The notes below the pieces were generated by a model, which had not been told where the DNA came from, made no database searches, and saw only the letters and a list, made by a program, of their open reading frames with translations. The translations under genes were made by a program, and so were the position numbers. 14,922 bases of DNA from DATBFX01 sp036558305 (GTDB lineage Bacteria > Chloroflexota > Chloroflexia > Thermomicrobiales > UBA6265): contig DATBFX010000625.1 of the NCBI GenBank assembly GCA_036558305.1, positions 1 through 14,922 of the forward strand, in the 5' to 3' direction. This document shows positions 8,046-14,921 of the stretch, piece after piece. Each line of letters starts with the position of its first letter. Positions within the stretch are counted from its first letter, which is position 1.

Positions 8046-10686
8046 CGGTGCCCCGCCTCCCGCACAGCCGGCGCCGGATAACGTCGAGTGCCAGGAAAAG
8101 ACCGGCGCCGAACGGCAGGACGAGCAGCCAGAGCGGCGAGACGGCCGTCATCGAGAAGATGCGGTTCAGGCCCGGAACGTAGACCAGCACCAGGGCCAGA
8201 CCGATCTCGAAGAGGAGTCCCCAAACGATCCACCGGTTGCCATTGAGCGACAGTCGCTTGTGCAGCGAACCGTCGCGCTGGGCGAACAAGCAACCGATCT
8301 GGCCGGCGACGATACCGAGGAACGCCAGCGTCGCCGCCTCCCGATCGACCGCCTGGTACGGCGCCAGCGAGCCGAACGGACGCCAACCTTCCACCCAGTA
8401 GCGGCCGATCCAGGCACAGAGACCGAGCACGGCCTCGATCATCCCGAAGAAGAGGAAGGTCGTCAGTGCCAGGTTCCTCGTCAGCAGCGGCCGACCCGGC
8501 GGTTCGGGCGGTCTGCCCATCGACTCGTGCGACGGTGGTTCCAGCCCCAATGCCAGGGCAGGCAGCAGATCCGTGCCGAGATCGATCGCCAGCACCTGGA
8601 TCACCGCCAGCGGCAGGGGAACCGGCAGGAAGACGTAGACCAGGAACGGGGCCAGCTCGGCGACATTGCTGGTCAGGACGTAACTGACGAAGCGACGGAT
8701 GTTCGTCTTGATCGAGCGGCCCTCTTCGATCGCGGCGACGATCGTCGCGAAGTTATCGTCGGCAAGAACGACGTCGGCCGCCTGCTTCGCGACCTCGGTC
8801 CCGCGCCGGCCCATCGCCACCCCGACGTCGGCCGCGCGCAACGCCGGTGCGTCGTTGATCCCGTCGCCGGTCACGACCACGACCTCGCCGCTTCGCCGCA
8901 GCAGCGAGACGATCCGCAGTTTTTGGTGGGGATCGGCGCGGGCGACGAGCGCGTTCCCGCTCTTTCCGATCGCCTCGAGGAGCGCGTCGTCGCCCATCGC
9001 GTCGATCGCTTCGCCGTGGAGGACGGACGCGTCGTCGACGGCGAGCCCAACCGAGGTCGCGACCGACCGCGCCGTCGCCGGGTGATCGCCGGTCAACATC
9101 ACGATGCGCACACCGGCGCGCTTGCACGCCGCAATCGCGGCCGGCACCTCCGGCCGGGGCGGGTCGTGGAAGCGGACCAGGCCGATGGCGGAGAGCGGTT
9201 GCCCCGGCGGTCCCCCGGCAAGCAACAACACGCGCTCGCCCTGCCCGGTCGCCGCCTCGATCGCCTCCGCGATCGGTCGCGGGATCGACTCGCCATCGAT
9301 CAGGTCGACCAGGGCCTCCGGCGCGCCCTTGGCGAAGGTCTGGAGGGTACCGTTGCACCGACAGGTTGCCGTCATGTACCGCCGGTGGGCATCGAACGGG
9401 ACTGCCTCGACCCGCGGATACCGCTCCCTCAGCACCGCGTGGTCCTCGTCGTTGGCGAGCACCCACTGGAGGAGGAGGGCGTCGATCGGGTCCCCTTCGA
9501 CGTGCTCGCCGTTCTGGTGCGCGTCGTTGCAGAGGGCCGCGGCCAACAGCGCATCGTGCGTCGGCTCGGAGGCACCGTCGGGGCCGACGAACCCACGGAT
9601 CGAGAGCGCGTTCTCGGTCAGCGTTCCCGTCTTGTCGGTGCAGATCGTCGTCACCGAACCGACGATCTCGACGGCCGAGAGCCGGCGCACCGCCGCGCCC
9701 CGGACGGCCATCCGCTTCGCACCCGCGGCGAGCGCCACGCTCAGCGTCGGCAACAACCCTTCCGGGACGAGGGCGACGATGACGCCCGTGGCGAACGTGA
9801 GCGCGGTCAGGATCGTCGTATCGGTGGCGAAGGCGAGCAACGACAGGGTCGCCGTGCCGGCCAGCACCGCGACGATCGCGGTTAACCTGGACAAATCGGC
9901 AACCTCGCGCTCCAACGCCGAGGAACCGCGATGGACTCCCTGGACGAGCGCCGAGATCTCCCCGAGCGTGCTGCGCGGTCCCGTGGCGTAGACGACCGCG
10001 TCGGCGGTGCCGGTGATGACGGCCGATCCTGCTGGCGCGATGCACGCCAGATCGTGCGTTCGCGTCGCCGAGGTCCTGTCGGCGACGACATCGGACGTGC
10101 GCTCGACCGGAACCGACTCACCGGTCAGCATCGACAGATCGAGCGTGAGGTTGCCGGTGGTCAGCAACACGCAATCGGCCGGGACGACATCGCCGGCCGC
10201 GAGACGCACCAGGTCGCCCGGTACCAGCGCTGCGGCAGGGATCTGCCGCTCGCCGCCGCCGCGAACGGCCCTCGCCTGGACGGCGACCCGCTTCATCAGC
10301 GACGCGACGACCTGTTCCGCCCGGTGCTCTTGCAGAAAGGCGAAGAGGCCGTTGACGATGATGACGGCCAGGATCGCGCCACCCAGGGTCGGCAGGCCCG
10401 CCGCGAACGACAACCCCGCCGCGAACCAGAGCAGCAGCGCCAACGTGTGCGTGAATTGCGCGAAGAAGGCGAAAGTCGGATGTCGCCGCGTCGCCGCCAC
10501 GGGATCGTTCGGACCGAGTTCGACCAACCGCTGCGCGGCTTCCGCTTCCAGCAGCCCTTCGTTCGAGGAGGCGAGGGCAACCAGCCGATCGGGTGGCGAC
10601 AGCGAGGCGAGCGAAGCGGCGTCAGCGTGCCCTGGTGACGCACCGCTCACTGCCGATCGAGCGGGGGTCGAGGCCATCGTGCACAT
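8035..10686 (-). CDS. P2C-like (Na+/K+- or H+/K+-ATPase-like) P-type ATPase
   Basis: An 883-residue membrane pump. It has TGES (188-191), PEGLLP in TM4 (308-313), phosphorylated Asp351 in CTDKTGTLTEN, TGDHPATA (532-539), TGDGINDAP (607-615) and about ten membrane segments. Subtype is read from TM4-TM6: PEGLL, SYVLTSNVAE (668-677) and IDLGTDLLPAL (701-711) match animal Na,K-ATPase alpha (PEGLL, AYTLTSNIPE, IDLGTDMVPA) far better than Ca-ATPases (PEGLP, NLVTD). The ion ligands E309, N674, E677, D702 and D706 correspond to E327, N776, E779, D804 and D808. In TM8/TM9 the Na-site-III acids D926 and E954 appear to be Cys799 and Ile828. No beta subunit gene is present, as is usual for prokaryotic members. 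The start is taken at ATG 10686, which overlaps the permease stop by one base (TGATG); ATG 10677 and GTG 10689 are alternatives. A longer frame would overlap the permease gene. Confidence 0.92.
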   Translation of the reverse strand: MCTMASTPARSAVSGASPGHADAASLASLSPPDRLVALASSNEGLLEAEAAQRLVELGPNDPVAATRRHPTFAFFAQFTHTLALLLWFAAGLSFAAGLPTLGGAILAVIIVNGLFAFLQEHRAEQVVASLMKRVAVQARAVRGGGERQIPAAALVPGDLVRLAAGDVVPADCVLLTTGNLTLDLSMLTGESVPVERTSDVVADRTSATRTHDLACIAPAGSAVITGTADAVVYATGPRSTLGEISALVQGVHRGSSALEREVADLSRLTAIVAVLAGTATLSLLAFATDTTILTALTFATGVIVALVPEGLLPTLSVALAAGAKRMAVRGAAVRRLSAVEIVGSVTTICTDKTGTLTENALSIRGFVGPDGASEPTHDALLAAALCNDAHQNGEHVEGDPIDALLLQWVLANDEDHAVLRERYPRVEAVPFDAHRRYMTATCRCNGTLQTFAKGAPEALVDLIDGESIPRPIAEAIEAATGQGERVLLLAGGPPGQPLSAIGLVRFHDPPRPEVPAAIAACKRAGVRIVMLTGDHPATARSVATSVGLAVDDASVLHGEAIDAMGDDALLEAIGKSGNALVARADPHQKLRIVSLLRRSGEVVVVTGDGINDAPALRAADVGVAMGRRGTEVAKQAADVVLADDNFATIVAAIEEGRSIKTNIRRFVSYVLTSNVAELAPFLVYVFLPVPLPLAVIQVLAIDLGTDLLPALALGLEPPSHESMGRPPEPPGRPLLTRNLALTTFLFFGMIEAVLGLCAWIGRYWVEGWRPFGSLAPYQAVDREAATLAFLGIVAGQIGCLFAQRDGSLHKRLSLNGNRWIVWGLLFEIGLALVLVYVPGLNRIFSMTAVSPLWLLVLPFGAGLFLALDVIRRRLCGRRGTDDV

Positions 10687-11561
10687 CACCCAAGCCCGGC
10701 TTCCGGTCGCGTCCGCCGCATCGGCCAGCCTGGTCGTGGCCGGCGGAGGAGCGCGCGAAGACTCCACTCGCGGCCGCCCTGGCCGATCTCGCGCCGCTCG
10801 AAACCCCAGATCGCCATGACGAGGCAGACCGCCGCGAGCACGAGGAAGACCGTCGGTCGCGCCCAATCGAGACCGTGCAGCAGCACACGGGACGCGTCGG
10901 ACCAGTAGAACGGCGACAGCTTGCGAACCGTCCCCAGGATCGGGACAACTTCGCCGAGGATCTGCACGAAGTAGGTGACGATCACGAGACCGGTGAGTAG
11001 CGTGGCCGCCGCTCCCCGGGTCGGCAACGTCGCGCTCGCCCACAAGCTCAGCATGAGGAAGAGGAGCGCGATCGGGATCATGTTCGCGGTCGCGAGGGCG
11101 AACCGGCCGGTTCCGATCTCGATGTCGACCCAGATGCGGCCGATCAGGAATCCGGCGAGACCGGCGAGGGCGCAGACGACGACCGCGATCGTCAGCGCGA
11201 CCGACTTCTCGACGACCACGCGCCAGCGTTTCACGGGTTGGGCGAGCAGGAGATCGAGCGTGCCGGCGCCTTCTTCACCGGCGAACGCGGCGGTACCGGA
11301 GATGACCGCGAGCGTGATTAAGAGGAGCGGCACCCAGGAAAAGAACTCCGCGCTCAGGAACCCGGCTGGACTCGAGAGATCGGTCGCCTCGCCGAGAAAC
11401 CCCTTTAGTGCTTCCGGGATCTCGAAATTGGCGAGACTCTCCTTGTAGCTCGGGTAGACCGCGAGGTCGAGCAGGGCAATCGCGGCGATGACCAGCCCGA
11501 TACCGGCCGTCACGCCGCGTGCATCGGCCAACGTCTTTCGCGTGAGCGCAAAACGTATCAT
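10686..11561 (-). CDS. ABC-2-type transporter permease
   Basis: A 291-residue membrane protein with about six hydrophobic segments (near 18-36, 73-93, 118-142, 158-178, 183-205 and 236-253) and a basic C-terminal tail (from about 256). The cytoplasmic loop after the second segment, 'EEGAGTLDLLLAQPVKRW' (96-113), is the hallmark of ABC-2 exporter permeases, where it contacts the ATPase. The gene starts at ATG 11561, overlapping the ATPase stop by four bases (ATGA), so the two are translationally coupled and should form one exporter as a dimer of each. Family members export drugs, antibiotics, lipids or, in NatAB-type systems, Na+. Substrate cannot be read from the sequence; being followed directly by two cation pumps makes ion or osmotic homeostasis worth considering. 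Confidence 0.93.
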   Translation of the reverse strand: MIRFALTRKTLADARGVTAGIGLVIAAIALLDLAVYPSYKESLANFEIPEALKGFLGEATDLSSPAGFLSAEFFSWVPLLLITLAVISGTAAFAGEEGAGTLDLLLAQPVKRWRVVVEKSVALTIAVVVCALAGLAGFLIGRIWVDIEIGTGRFALATANMIPIALLFLMLSLWASATLPTRGAAATLLTGLVIVTYFVQILGEVVPILGTVRKLSPFYWSDASRVLLHGLDWARPTVFLVLAAVCLVMAIWGFERREIGQGGREWSLRALLRRPRPGWPMRRTRPEAGLG

Positions 11562-12451
11562 CGCCGGGCCTCCTGGTAGAAGGCGAGCAAGACTTCGTCC
11601 AAGCTCGGCTGTTCCGTGCGCAGGTCGACGACCGGGAATCGCCCGAGGGCCTTGATCACCTGATCCAGATTCTCGGCGATCTCCAGCGTCACCGTCGTTC
11701 CCCGACGCCCGAGTTCCCGGACGTGTGGAATGCGGAACGCGTCGACCGGCACCGGGGTATCGAACGTCACTTCGAGGCGCCGCAACTCCTTTCCCTTCAG
11801 CCGCGCGATCGGCTCGACCGCGACGAGATGTCCGCCGCGCAAGACGGCCACCCGTCCGCAGACGTGCTCCACTTCGCTCATGACGTGGGAAGAGAAGAAG
11901 ACGGCCGTGCCGCGTGCTGCTTCCGCGCGCAAGATCTCCCAGACCGCTTGCTGGACAAGCGGATCCAGCCCAGAGGTCGGTTCGTCCAGGAGCAGGACGT
12001 CCGGCCGTCCCTGGAGAGCCAGGACGATCCCGAGCTTTTGCCGGTTGCCCTTGGAGAGCGTGCCGACGTGGTGCGCGAGATCGAGATCAAGCCGCTCCGC
12101 CAAGTCGTCGAGAAACGCCGGGTCGGTCGGTCTCTGGCGCAGTGCGGCGAAAAGTCCGACCGTCCGACGGACCGTCAGGTCGCCATAGAGCCGCACATCT
12201 CCAGCGAGATAGCCGGTGACCGCGCGGACGCGGTGTGATTCCCGCCGGCAGTCGAATCCGAGGATGCGGGCGCCGCCGGAGGTTGGGCGAATCAGGTCGA
12301 GCAAAAGCCGAATCGTCGTCGTCTTTCCGGCGCCGTTCGGACCAAGGAACCCGAAGATCTCGCCGCGCTCGACCCGCAGGTTCAGCCCATCGAGGGCGCG
12401 GTGTGCGCCGTAGTCCTTGGTTAAGCCGCCGGTCACGATCGCGGGGTCCAT
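11558..12451 (-). CDS. ABC transporter ATP-binding protein (partner of ABC-2 permease)
   Basis: A 297-residue cytoplasmic ATPase. Walker A is GPNGAGKTT (37-45), the Q-loop position is altered (GYLAGD, 80-85), the signature is LSKGNRQK (132-139) in place of LSGGQ, Walker B is DVLLLDEP (151-158), and the switch His189 is in SSH. The LSKGN signature and GYLAGD region are usual in the BcrA/DrrA-like exporter group. About 90 C-terminal residues (from 205) form the extra domain typical of that group and end 'PSLDEVLLAFY'. The start at ATG 12451 lies 33 bases after the UspA-HTH gene; the ribosome binding site is weak (AGAAGG), consistent with read-through within an operon. It powers the permease encoded immediately downstream. 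Confidence 0.95.
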   Translation of the reverse strand: MDPAIVTGGLTKDYGAHRALDGLNLRVERGEIFGFLGPNGAGKTTTIRLLLDLIRPTSGGARILGFDCRRESHRVRAVTGYLAGDVRLYGDLTVRRTVGLFAALRQRPTDPAFLDDLAERLDLDLAHHVGTLSKGNRQKLGIVLALQGRPDVLLLDEPTSGLDPLVQQAVWEILRAEAARGTAVFFSSHVMSEVEHVCGRVAVLRGGHLVAVEPIARLKGKELRRLEVTFDTPVPVDAFRIPHVRELGRRGTTVTLEIAENLDQVIKALGRFPVVDLRTEQPSLDEVLLAFYQEARR

Positions 12452-12484
12452 ACCCTACGCCTTCTTCGGCCACCGATTCCCGCC

Positions 12485-13135
12485 TCACCGACGTTCTTCC
12501 AGCCAGCGCAGGGCGTCTGCCCTGGCGATCGAGATGACGTGGTGGTCGGCGATCTTCGCCTGCAGCCGGCCCGTCAGCGCGGCCTGCCGCACCACCGCGA
12601 CGTCCATGTTCAGGAGCTCGGCGAGTTCTTCCGGTCGATACTGGTCCCGGCTCAGGAGGTCCGCCATGTGTTCGGTGCCGTTCGGGCGTGCCGCCGGCGT
12701 GACCCGAACGAGCATGACCGGGACCGAGGCGTGGCGCGCCACGGCTTCCGCGACGCTGCCGATGACCCACCTGAGTGCCCCGTCTCGCCCGTGGGTGGAA
12801 ATGATGATCAGGTCGCCCGGCTGACCGGCCGCGACGAGTTCTCGCGCCGGATCGCCGCGGAGCACCTCGGTCTCGACAGTCTGCCCTCGTCCTTCGAGAG
12901 GTTGCGCAACCCCTTCCAGGTATGCGGCGGCCGCGCGCTGGGCTTCTTCGACCTTCTCCGCGAGCCCGCCCGGCCCGACGAGCTTGTCCAGCCCGAAGTG
13001 GTCGAGCCGATTGGGATCGACGACGCGGATCAAGCGGATCGGAACACCGGCATCGTGCGCCAGTTCTTCGGCGTTCACGAGTGCCTGTTCGGCAAACGGC
13101 GACCCATCCAGCGGAACAACGATGCGCGTGTACAT
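12485..13135 (-). CDS. UspA-domain protein fused to a C-terminal helix-turn-helix domain
   Basis: A 216-residue protein in two parts. Residues 1-146 are a single UspA domain: 'MYTRIVVPLDGS' at the start and 'THGRDGALRWVIGSVAEAV' (114-132) with the G-x9-G-S nucleotide signature, ending 'VPVMLVRV'. After a linker, residues 158-216 look like an excisionase/MerR-type winged helix: 'YRPEELAELLNMDVAVVRQAALTGRL' (166-191), then a short wing and 'ISIARADALRWLEER' (201-215). Such a pairing suggests a DNA-binding Usp that might respond to ATP or AMP, but this is inferred from domains alone. ATG 13135 is chosen over a start 60 codons upstream because AAGGAGGA (13142-13149) lies six bases before it and the Usp fold begins here. 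It is first in the exporter/ATPase run and the obvious candidate regulator of it. Confidence 0.88.
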   Translation of the reverse strand: MYTRIVVPLDGSPFAEQALVNAEELAHDAGVPIRLIRVVDPNRLDHFGLDKLVGPGGLAEKVEEAQRAAAAYLEGVAQPLEGRGQTVETEVLRGDPARELVAAGQPGDLIIISTHGRDGALRWVIGSVAEAVARHASVPVMLVRVTPAARPNGTEHMADLLSRDQYRPEELAELLNMDVAVVRQAALTGRLQAKIADHHVISIARADALRWLEERR

Positions 13136-13214
13136 GGTCGATCCTCCTTCGTTTCCTCGGCCCCGGGACACCATGCCGACGGCCAGTCTCCGCCCGCGCT
13201 CCGGTGGGAGGAGA

Positions 13215-13239
13215 CCGACTCGCGACCGGTCCGAGTCGG
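13215..13239. promoter_or_regulatory. Inverted repeat upstream of the operon
   Basis: Perfect 8-base arms, CCGACTCG (13215-13222) and CGAGTCGG (13232-13239), surround a 9-base centre whose last eight bases, GACCGGTC, are themselves palindromic. It lies about 80 bases before the UspA-HTH start. It may be an operator (two-fold symmetry suits a dimeric HTH protein), a leader hairpin, or a weak terminator of the gene at 13343, since minus-strand RNA continues TCTCC rather than a U-run. Confidence 0.45.
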
Positions 13240-13307
13240 GCCGCTCATCTTCCGTGCCCAAGATAGCGGCTAACCCGTTGCGAGTGCGTCGAAGGAGTCG
13301 GACGGGG

Positions 13308-13325
13308 TGTCGCAACAGCGCGACA
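13308..13325. promoter_or_regulatory. Short inverted repeat TGTCGC-N6-GCGACA
   Basis: Perfect 6-base arms (13308-13313 and 13320-13325) lie 18 bases beyond the stop of the gene at 13343-13921, in the 207-base gap before the operon. The 12-base centre-to-centre spacing is near one helical turn, so an operator is possible. With 6-base arms in GC-rich DNA, chance cannot be excluded. A TATCTT hexamer on the minus strand at about 13261-13266 could be a -10 for the operon, without a recognisable -35. Confidence 0.3.
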
Positions 13326-13342
13326 ACTCGACCGATGACGGT

Positions 13343-13921
13343 CTACCGTCGCGATGACTCGGGCAACTCGGCCGCGACCGCAAGCAGACGCTCCACGCTG
13401 CGGCGCCCCATCAACGTTCGCCCGCCGGCCGCGGTCGGCACCGACTCCAGCAGCCGCTCCTCGGACCACCGTTCCACCGTCGCTTCGTCCACCCCGAGCA
13501 GGCGAGCGGCGGCGCCGACACCGATCAGTCCTTCGACCGCCAGCGCCCGCCGCTTGGCCCGCGCCAGCATGCGTCCGAGCAAGGTCCGCCAGAACGGAGC
13601 CGGCACGTCGTAGTCTGTCGCCGCCGTTGGCCAGAAGAGGACCTGGAGCGTCGACTCGACCGCGGTCAGCACGTCCTCCGGCGACTCGTCGGTCGTACCC
13701 AACCCGTATTCGGCCAGGCGACGCAAATCCGCGCCGAGTGGACTCGACCTCAGATCGGCGAGGCGCGGCGTGAACGCGAGACCGAGTCCGAGAAGCTCGG
13801 CCATCCGCCGGTTCTCGGCGTAAACCAGTTGCAATGCTTGATCGATCGCCTCCTGTTCGGCGGGCGGCAGTTGGGAGGCAACAGAGAAGATGCTCGACTC
13901 AACCGCGACAGAAGCGACCAT
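13343..13921 (-). CDS. Putative DNA-binding protein with excisionase/MerR-like C-terminal domain
   Basis: A 192-residue soluble protein, not recognised as a named family. Residues 1-130 are predicted largely helical and contain 'AEQEAIDQALQLVYAENRRM' (21-40) and 'SPEDVLTAVESTLQVLFWP' (80-98); I cannot assign this part. Residues 132-185, 'IGVGAAARLLGVDEATVERW' then a wing with GGRTLMGRRSVERLL, fit the helix-turn-helix of excisionase/MerR-type proteins, in the same layout as the C-terminus of the UspA fusion next door. ATG 13921 is preferred over a start 19 codons upstream because AGAGGGAGG (13927-13935) lies 5 bases before it. The gene precedes the pump operon by 207 bases and has GTCAC repeats upstream. 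A transcriptional regulator is likely; target and ligand are unknown. Confidence 0.8.
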   Translation of the reverse strand: MVASVAVESSIFSVASQLPPAEQEAIDQALQLVYAENRRMAELLGLGLAFTPRLADLRSSPLGADLRRLAEYGLGTTDESPEDVLTAVESTLQVLFWPTAATDYDVPAPFWRTLLGRMLARAKRRALAVEGLIGVGAAARLLGVDEATVERWSEERLLESVPTAAGGRTLMGRRSVERLLAVAAELPESSRR

Positions 13922-13935
13922 CGGGACCTCCCTCT

Positions 13936-14061
13936 GTGACAATGGGGCGGGGCACCAGGAGCGTATCGCTTGCCGCATACCAGGACGATGACAGCGACGA
14001 TTCCGGTCGTGACAAAACCGTGACTATTCGTCACCGCCGCGGAACGGTCCCCAGTTGTCAC
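13936..14061. promoter_or_regulatory. Cluster of GTCAC/GTGAC elements upstream of the HTH gene
   Basis: The 136-base gap between the esterase-family gene and the HTH gene is rich in one pentamer. GTGAC occurs at 13936-13940, 14009-14013 and 14020-14024, and its complement GTCAC at 14030-14034 and 14057-14061. The middle pair is a direct repeat with an 11-base period, and 14020-14034 is a perfect GTGAC-N5-GTCAC palindrome. The last copy overlaps the esterase stop codon. This is likely a regulator binding region for the HTH gene; clear -35/-10 hexamers were not identified. Confidence 0.4.
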
Positions 14062-14921
14062 ACGCCGAATGGGAACGTCTCCGGCAATTCGCCTTCCACT
14101 TCCCAACCGGCGTCGCGGTCCAACGGTTCGACGGCGACCGTTTCGTTGAGGTGGACGATGGCATCGAACTGATCGGCGAGGCGGGCGGTGAAGTAGTGGC
14201 TGAAGCGCTCGGTCTCCGGCCGGTAGACGACGCCGATCGCCCGCTGCAGGCGCGGCTCCCGGAGCCCGTCGCCAATATCACTCGCCCCGCGAAGGGTCAG
14301 GAAGAAGTCGCCGTTCCCGGTTTCGTCGAAAAGCGCCTCGTAGCTGCCCGGCAAACCGGGCCGAACCCTCCGGCGTTGAGCCGGTGCGTCCCAATCGGTC
14401 GCCGCCGTCACGGTTCCCCGGTAGGTGCTGAACCCGATCAGCACCGCGTCTCGTCCGTAGCGCTCCCGCACGAGTTGACCGAGGTTCAACTCGCCGGCTT
14501 TGCCCAACTCGGTCGCCCGCGCGTCCCCGAGGTGCGAGTTGTGTGCCCAGATGACCACCTTGGCCGGACCGCCGTGCCGCTCCAGGTGCGGGACCAGGGC
14601 GTCGAGCGTCTCTGCCATGTGGCGATCCCGCAGATTCCAGGAGGAAATCCGACCCCAGAACATCGCCCGGTAGTACCGCTCGGCGTTCTTGGCCAGCCGC
14701 GCGTTCTGTTCGGCAAAAAAGAATTCGTCTTCGGCCACCCGCCCGTCGCGTTGGGCGAGCTCGGTGGCGCGACGCTGCATCTCGACCAATTGGCCGACCG
14801 CCTCGTTTTCGCACGGTTCGGCGGTCCCAAGTGTGGTCGCCAGCCCGTAGCTCTGCGGGTCGTCGCCGAACAGGTCGAAGCAGGCGTAGCGGCTGCGTGC
14901 CCGCCGCGCACCGTCCGGATC
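14058..14921 (-). CDS. Erythromycin-esterase-family protein (partial, C-terminal 287 residues)
   Basis: The reading frame enters from the right edge without a start and ends at TGA 14058-14060. The visible 287 residues begin 'DPDGARRARSRYACFDLFG', matching the interior of the erythromycin esterase domain, continue with 'YYRAMFWGRISSWNLRDRHM' (83-102), and carry the conserved block 'VVIWAHNSHLGDAR' (122-135) with two histidines (127, 130) of the putative active-site region. The end, 'FSHYFTARLADQFDAIVHLNETVAVEPL', is the usual family C-terminus. The family includes EreA/EreB macrolide esterases, but most chromosomal members have unknown substrates and often occur with phosphoribosyltransferase domains or stress genes; mycobacterial Rv2030c is a DosR-regulon member. 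Internal TTG/ATG codons near 14780-14789 are not starts, because homology extends upstream to the edge. Macrolide resistance is not implied. Confidence 0.92.
   Translation of the reverse strand, partial: DPDGARRARSRYACFDLFGDDPQSYGLATTLGTAEPCENEAVGQLVEMQRRATELAQRDGRVAEDEFFFAEQNARLAKNAERYYRAMFWGRISSWNLRDRHMAETLDALVPHLERHGGPAKVVIWAHNSHLGDARATELGKAGELNLGQLVRERYGRDAVLIGFSTYRGTVTAATDWDAPAQRRRVRPGLPGSYEALFDETGNGDFFLTLRGASDIGDGLREPRLQRAIGVVYRPETERFSHYFTARLADQFDAIVHLNETVAVEPLDRDAGWEVEGELPETFPFGV

Larger units (their letters stand above)
5334..13135 (-). other. Predicted five-gene operon: UspA-HTH, ABC exporter, two P2-type ATPases
   Basis: Five minus-strand genes follow each other with gaps of +33, -4, -1 and -11 bases, and no space for internal promoters outside coding sequence. 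The operon starts after the 207-base gap at 13136-13342 and ends at the hairpin 5281-5311. Single transcription is inferred from spacing only. Confidence 0.8.

Noticed and set aside
5370..8081. A 903-codon plus-strand open frame opposite the P2A ATPase, and similar long plus-strand frames at 1588-3528 and 7981-9885
   Set aside because: They lie antisense to genes with unmistakable catalytic motifs, their products are Arg/His/Asp-rich and low in hydrophobic residues, and they lack ribosome binding sites. High-GC codon bias alone creates such frames.
10687..11043. N-terminal extension of the P2C ATPase up to 11043
   Set aside because: It would overlap the ABC permease for 119 codons with Arg/Pro-rich sequence unlike any ATPase; the TGATG junction at 10686 gives a natural start.
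14058..14921. Macrolide resistance gene
   Set aside because: The family match is good, but most chromosomal members are not shown to act on macrolides, and there is no mobile or resistance context.
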